Part shown: one piece after another, positions 33,559-33,969 of the stretch
Position numbering within the stretch: the stretch's first letter is position 1
Layout: every line of letters begins with the position of its first letter
NCBI RefSeq assembly: GCF_003116095.1
Contig: NZ_LGRA01000008.1
Coordinates: 1,262,223-1,296,191, forward strand
DNA length: 33,969 bases
From: Azospirillum sp. TSO35-2
Lineage (GTDB): Bacteria; Pseudomonadota; Alphaproteobacteria; Azospirillales; Azospirillaceae
Reading direction: 5' to 3'
Made by a program: the position numbers and the translations under genes
Notes under the pieces: generated by a model
What the model was told of the DNA's origin: nothing
The model's input: the letters and a program-made list of their open reading frames with translations, nothing else
The model's database searches: none

Positions 33559-33969
33559 TCACCGCTCGGCCGGCGGTGCGGCGTCGGCGTCGCCCCGGCT
33601 GGCCAGCCAATGGCCGATCGGCTTCTGCGGGTCGTCGGACGCCTCGCTCCAGCCCGGCGGCACGCCGTGCATGTCGGGCAGCCGGTGGGCGATGCCCTTG
33701 TGGCAGTCGATGCAGGTGCGCTGGCCGCTGAACAGATACTGCTCGTGGACGCGCGCCGCCCGCGCGCCCTGCTTGGTGATGTCCATCGAATCGGCGCTGT
33801 GGCAGTTGCGGCATTCCAGCGAGTTGTTGGCCTTCAGCCGCGCCCATTCATGCTCCGCCAGTTCGCGGCGCATGGCGACGAACTTGTCGCGGGTGTTGAT
33901 GGTGCCGAAGATCTTGCCCCAGACCTCCTTCGACGCCTGCATCTTGCGGGCGATCTTGTCGGTCCACTG
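33559..33969 (-). CDS. NapC/NirT-family cytochrome c, 3' part (cut by window edge)
   Basis: The last 136 residues of a membrane-anchored tetraheme quinol dehydrogenase that passes electrons from ubiquinol to periplasmic reductases such as nitrate reductase Nap. Two CxxCH heme sites are visible, CRNCH and CIDCH, in the characteristic settings [17 protein letters not shown] and [41 protein letters not shown] at the edge is typical NapC. The membrane anchor and the first two hemes lie beyond 33969. The sequence is closest to NapC/NirT; TorC- or CymA-like roles cannot be excluded without the rest of the gene and its neighbours. Codons run open to the window edge, so the start is outside. Confidence 0.88.
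   Translation of the reverse strand, partial: QWTDKIARKMQASKEVWGKIFGTINTRDKFVAMRRELAEHEWARLKANNSLECRNCHSADSMDITKQGARAARVHEQYLFSGQRTCIDCHKGIAHRLPDMHGVPPGWSEASDDPQKPIGHWLASRGDADAAPPAER

Overview
This is a GC-rich stretch (about 70% G+C by eye) of an alphaproteobacterial chromosome or chromid. The gene mix points to Rhodospirillales, most likely an Azospirillum-like soil or plant-associated bacterium: two sugar ABC importers, FucU-type mutarotases, DUF3305/DUF3306, a hydroxycinnamate pathway, a NapC-type cytochrome, and a large carbohydrate-binding beta-helix protein. The organism assignment is inference from gene content. I see no insertion sequence, phage, integrase or CRISPR array.

Layout. 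(1) 223-6310, minus strand: a fructose/ribose-type operon in the order ROK regulator, double-ATPase ABC protein, permease, periplasmic binding protein, PfkB kinase. A FucU/RbsD mutarotase and a small DUF2795 protein diverge from it (6545-7283), followed by a clear intrinsic terminator. (2) 7589-10744: a 1051-residue protein with three tandem xylan-binding-type modules and a right-handed beta-helix. (3) 11049-14323: an exported phytochelatin-synthase-like peptidase, a small exported low-complexity protein, a DUF3305-DUF3306 pair and a convergent SDR, then tRNA-Asp(GTC) with its own promoter. (4) 14764-23399: a hydroxycinnamate (ferulate/p-coumarate) locus with vdh-, ech/HCHL- and fcs-like genes and an AAHS-type transporter, flanked by two MarR regulators. 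It also holds a divergent metallo-beta-lactamase-fold protein and a VOC protein. Related palindromes built on GTTTCATA lie upstream of all three transcription units. (5) 23592-23786: a 64-codon gene whose C-terminus resembles the CcdA antitoxin. (6) 23803-32649: a tightly coupled seven-gene minus-strand operon (binding protein, two permeases, ATPase, aldo/keto reductase, FucU, FAH-family hydrolase), divergent from a DapA-family aldolase/dehydratase and a GntR/FCD regulator. It looks like oxidative catabolism of L-fucose or a similar sugar. (7) An EcsC-family protein and the 3' part of a NapC/NirT cytochrome, cut by the window edge.

How they work together: import plus phosphorylation (fructose-type) and import plus oxidation and cleavage (fucose-type) are two parallel sugar routes, each linked to a FucU paralogue. 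The two divergent promoter regions share a 13/16-bp element, which hints at common control. The hydroxycinnamate genes would activate, hydrate and cleave plant phenylpropenoids to aromatic aldehydes and then acids. With the beta-helix protein this suggests life on plant cell-wall material.
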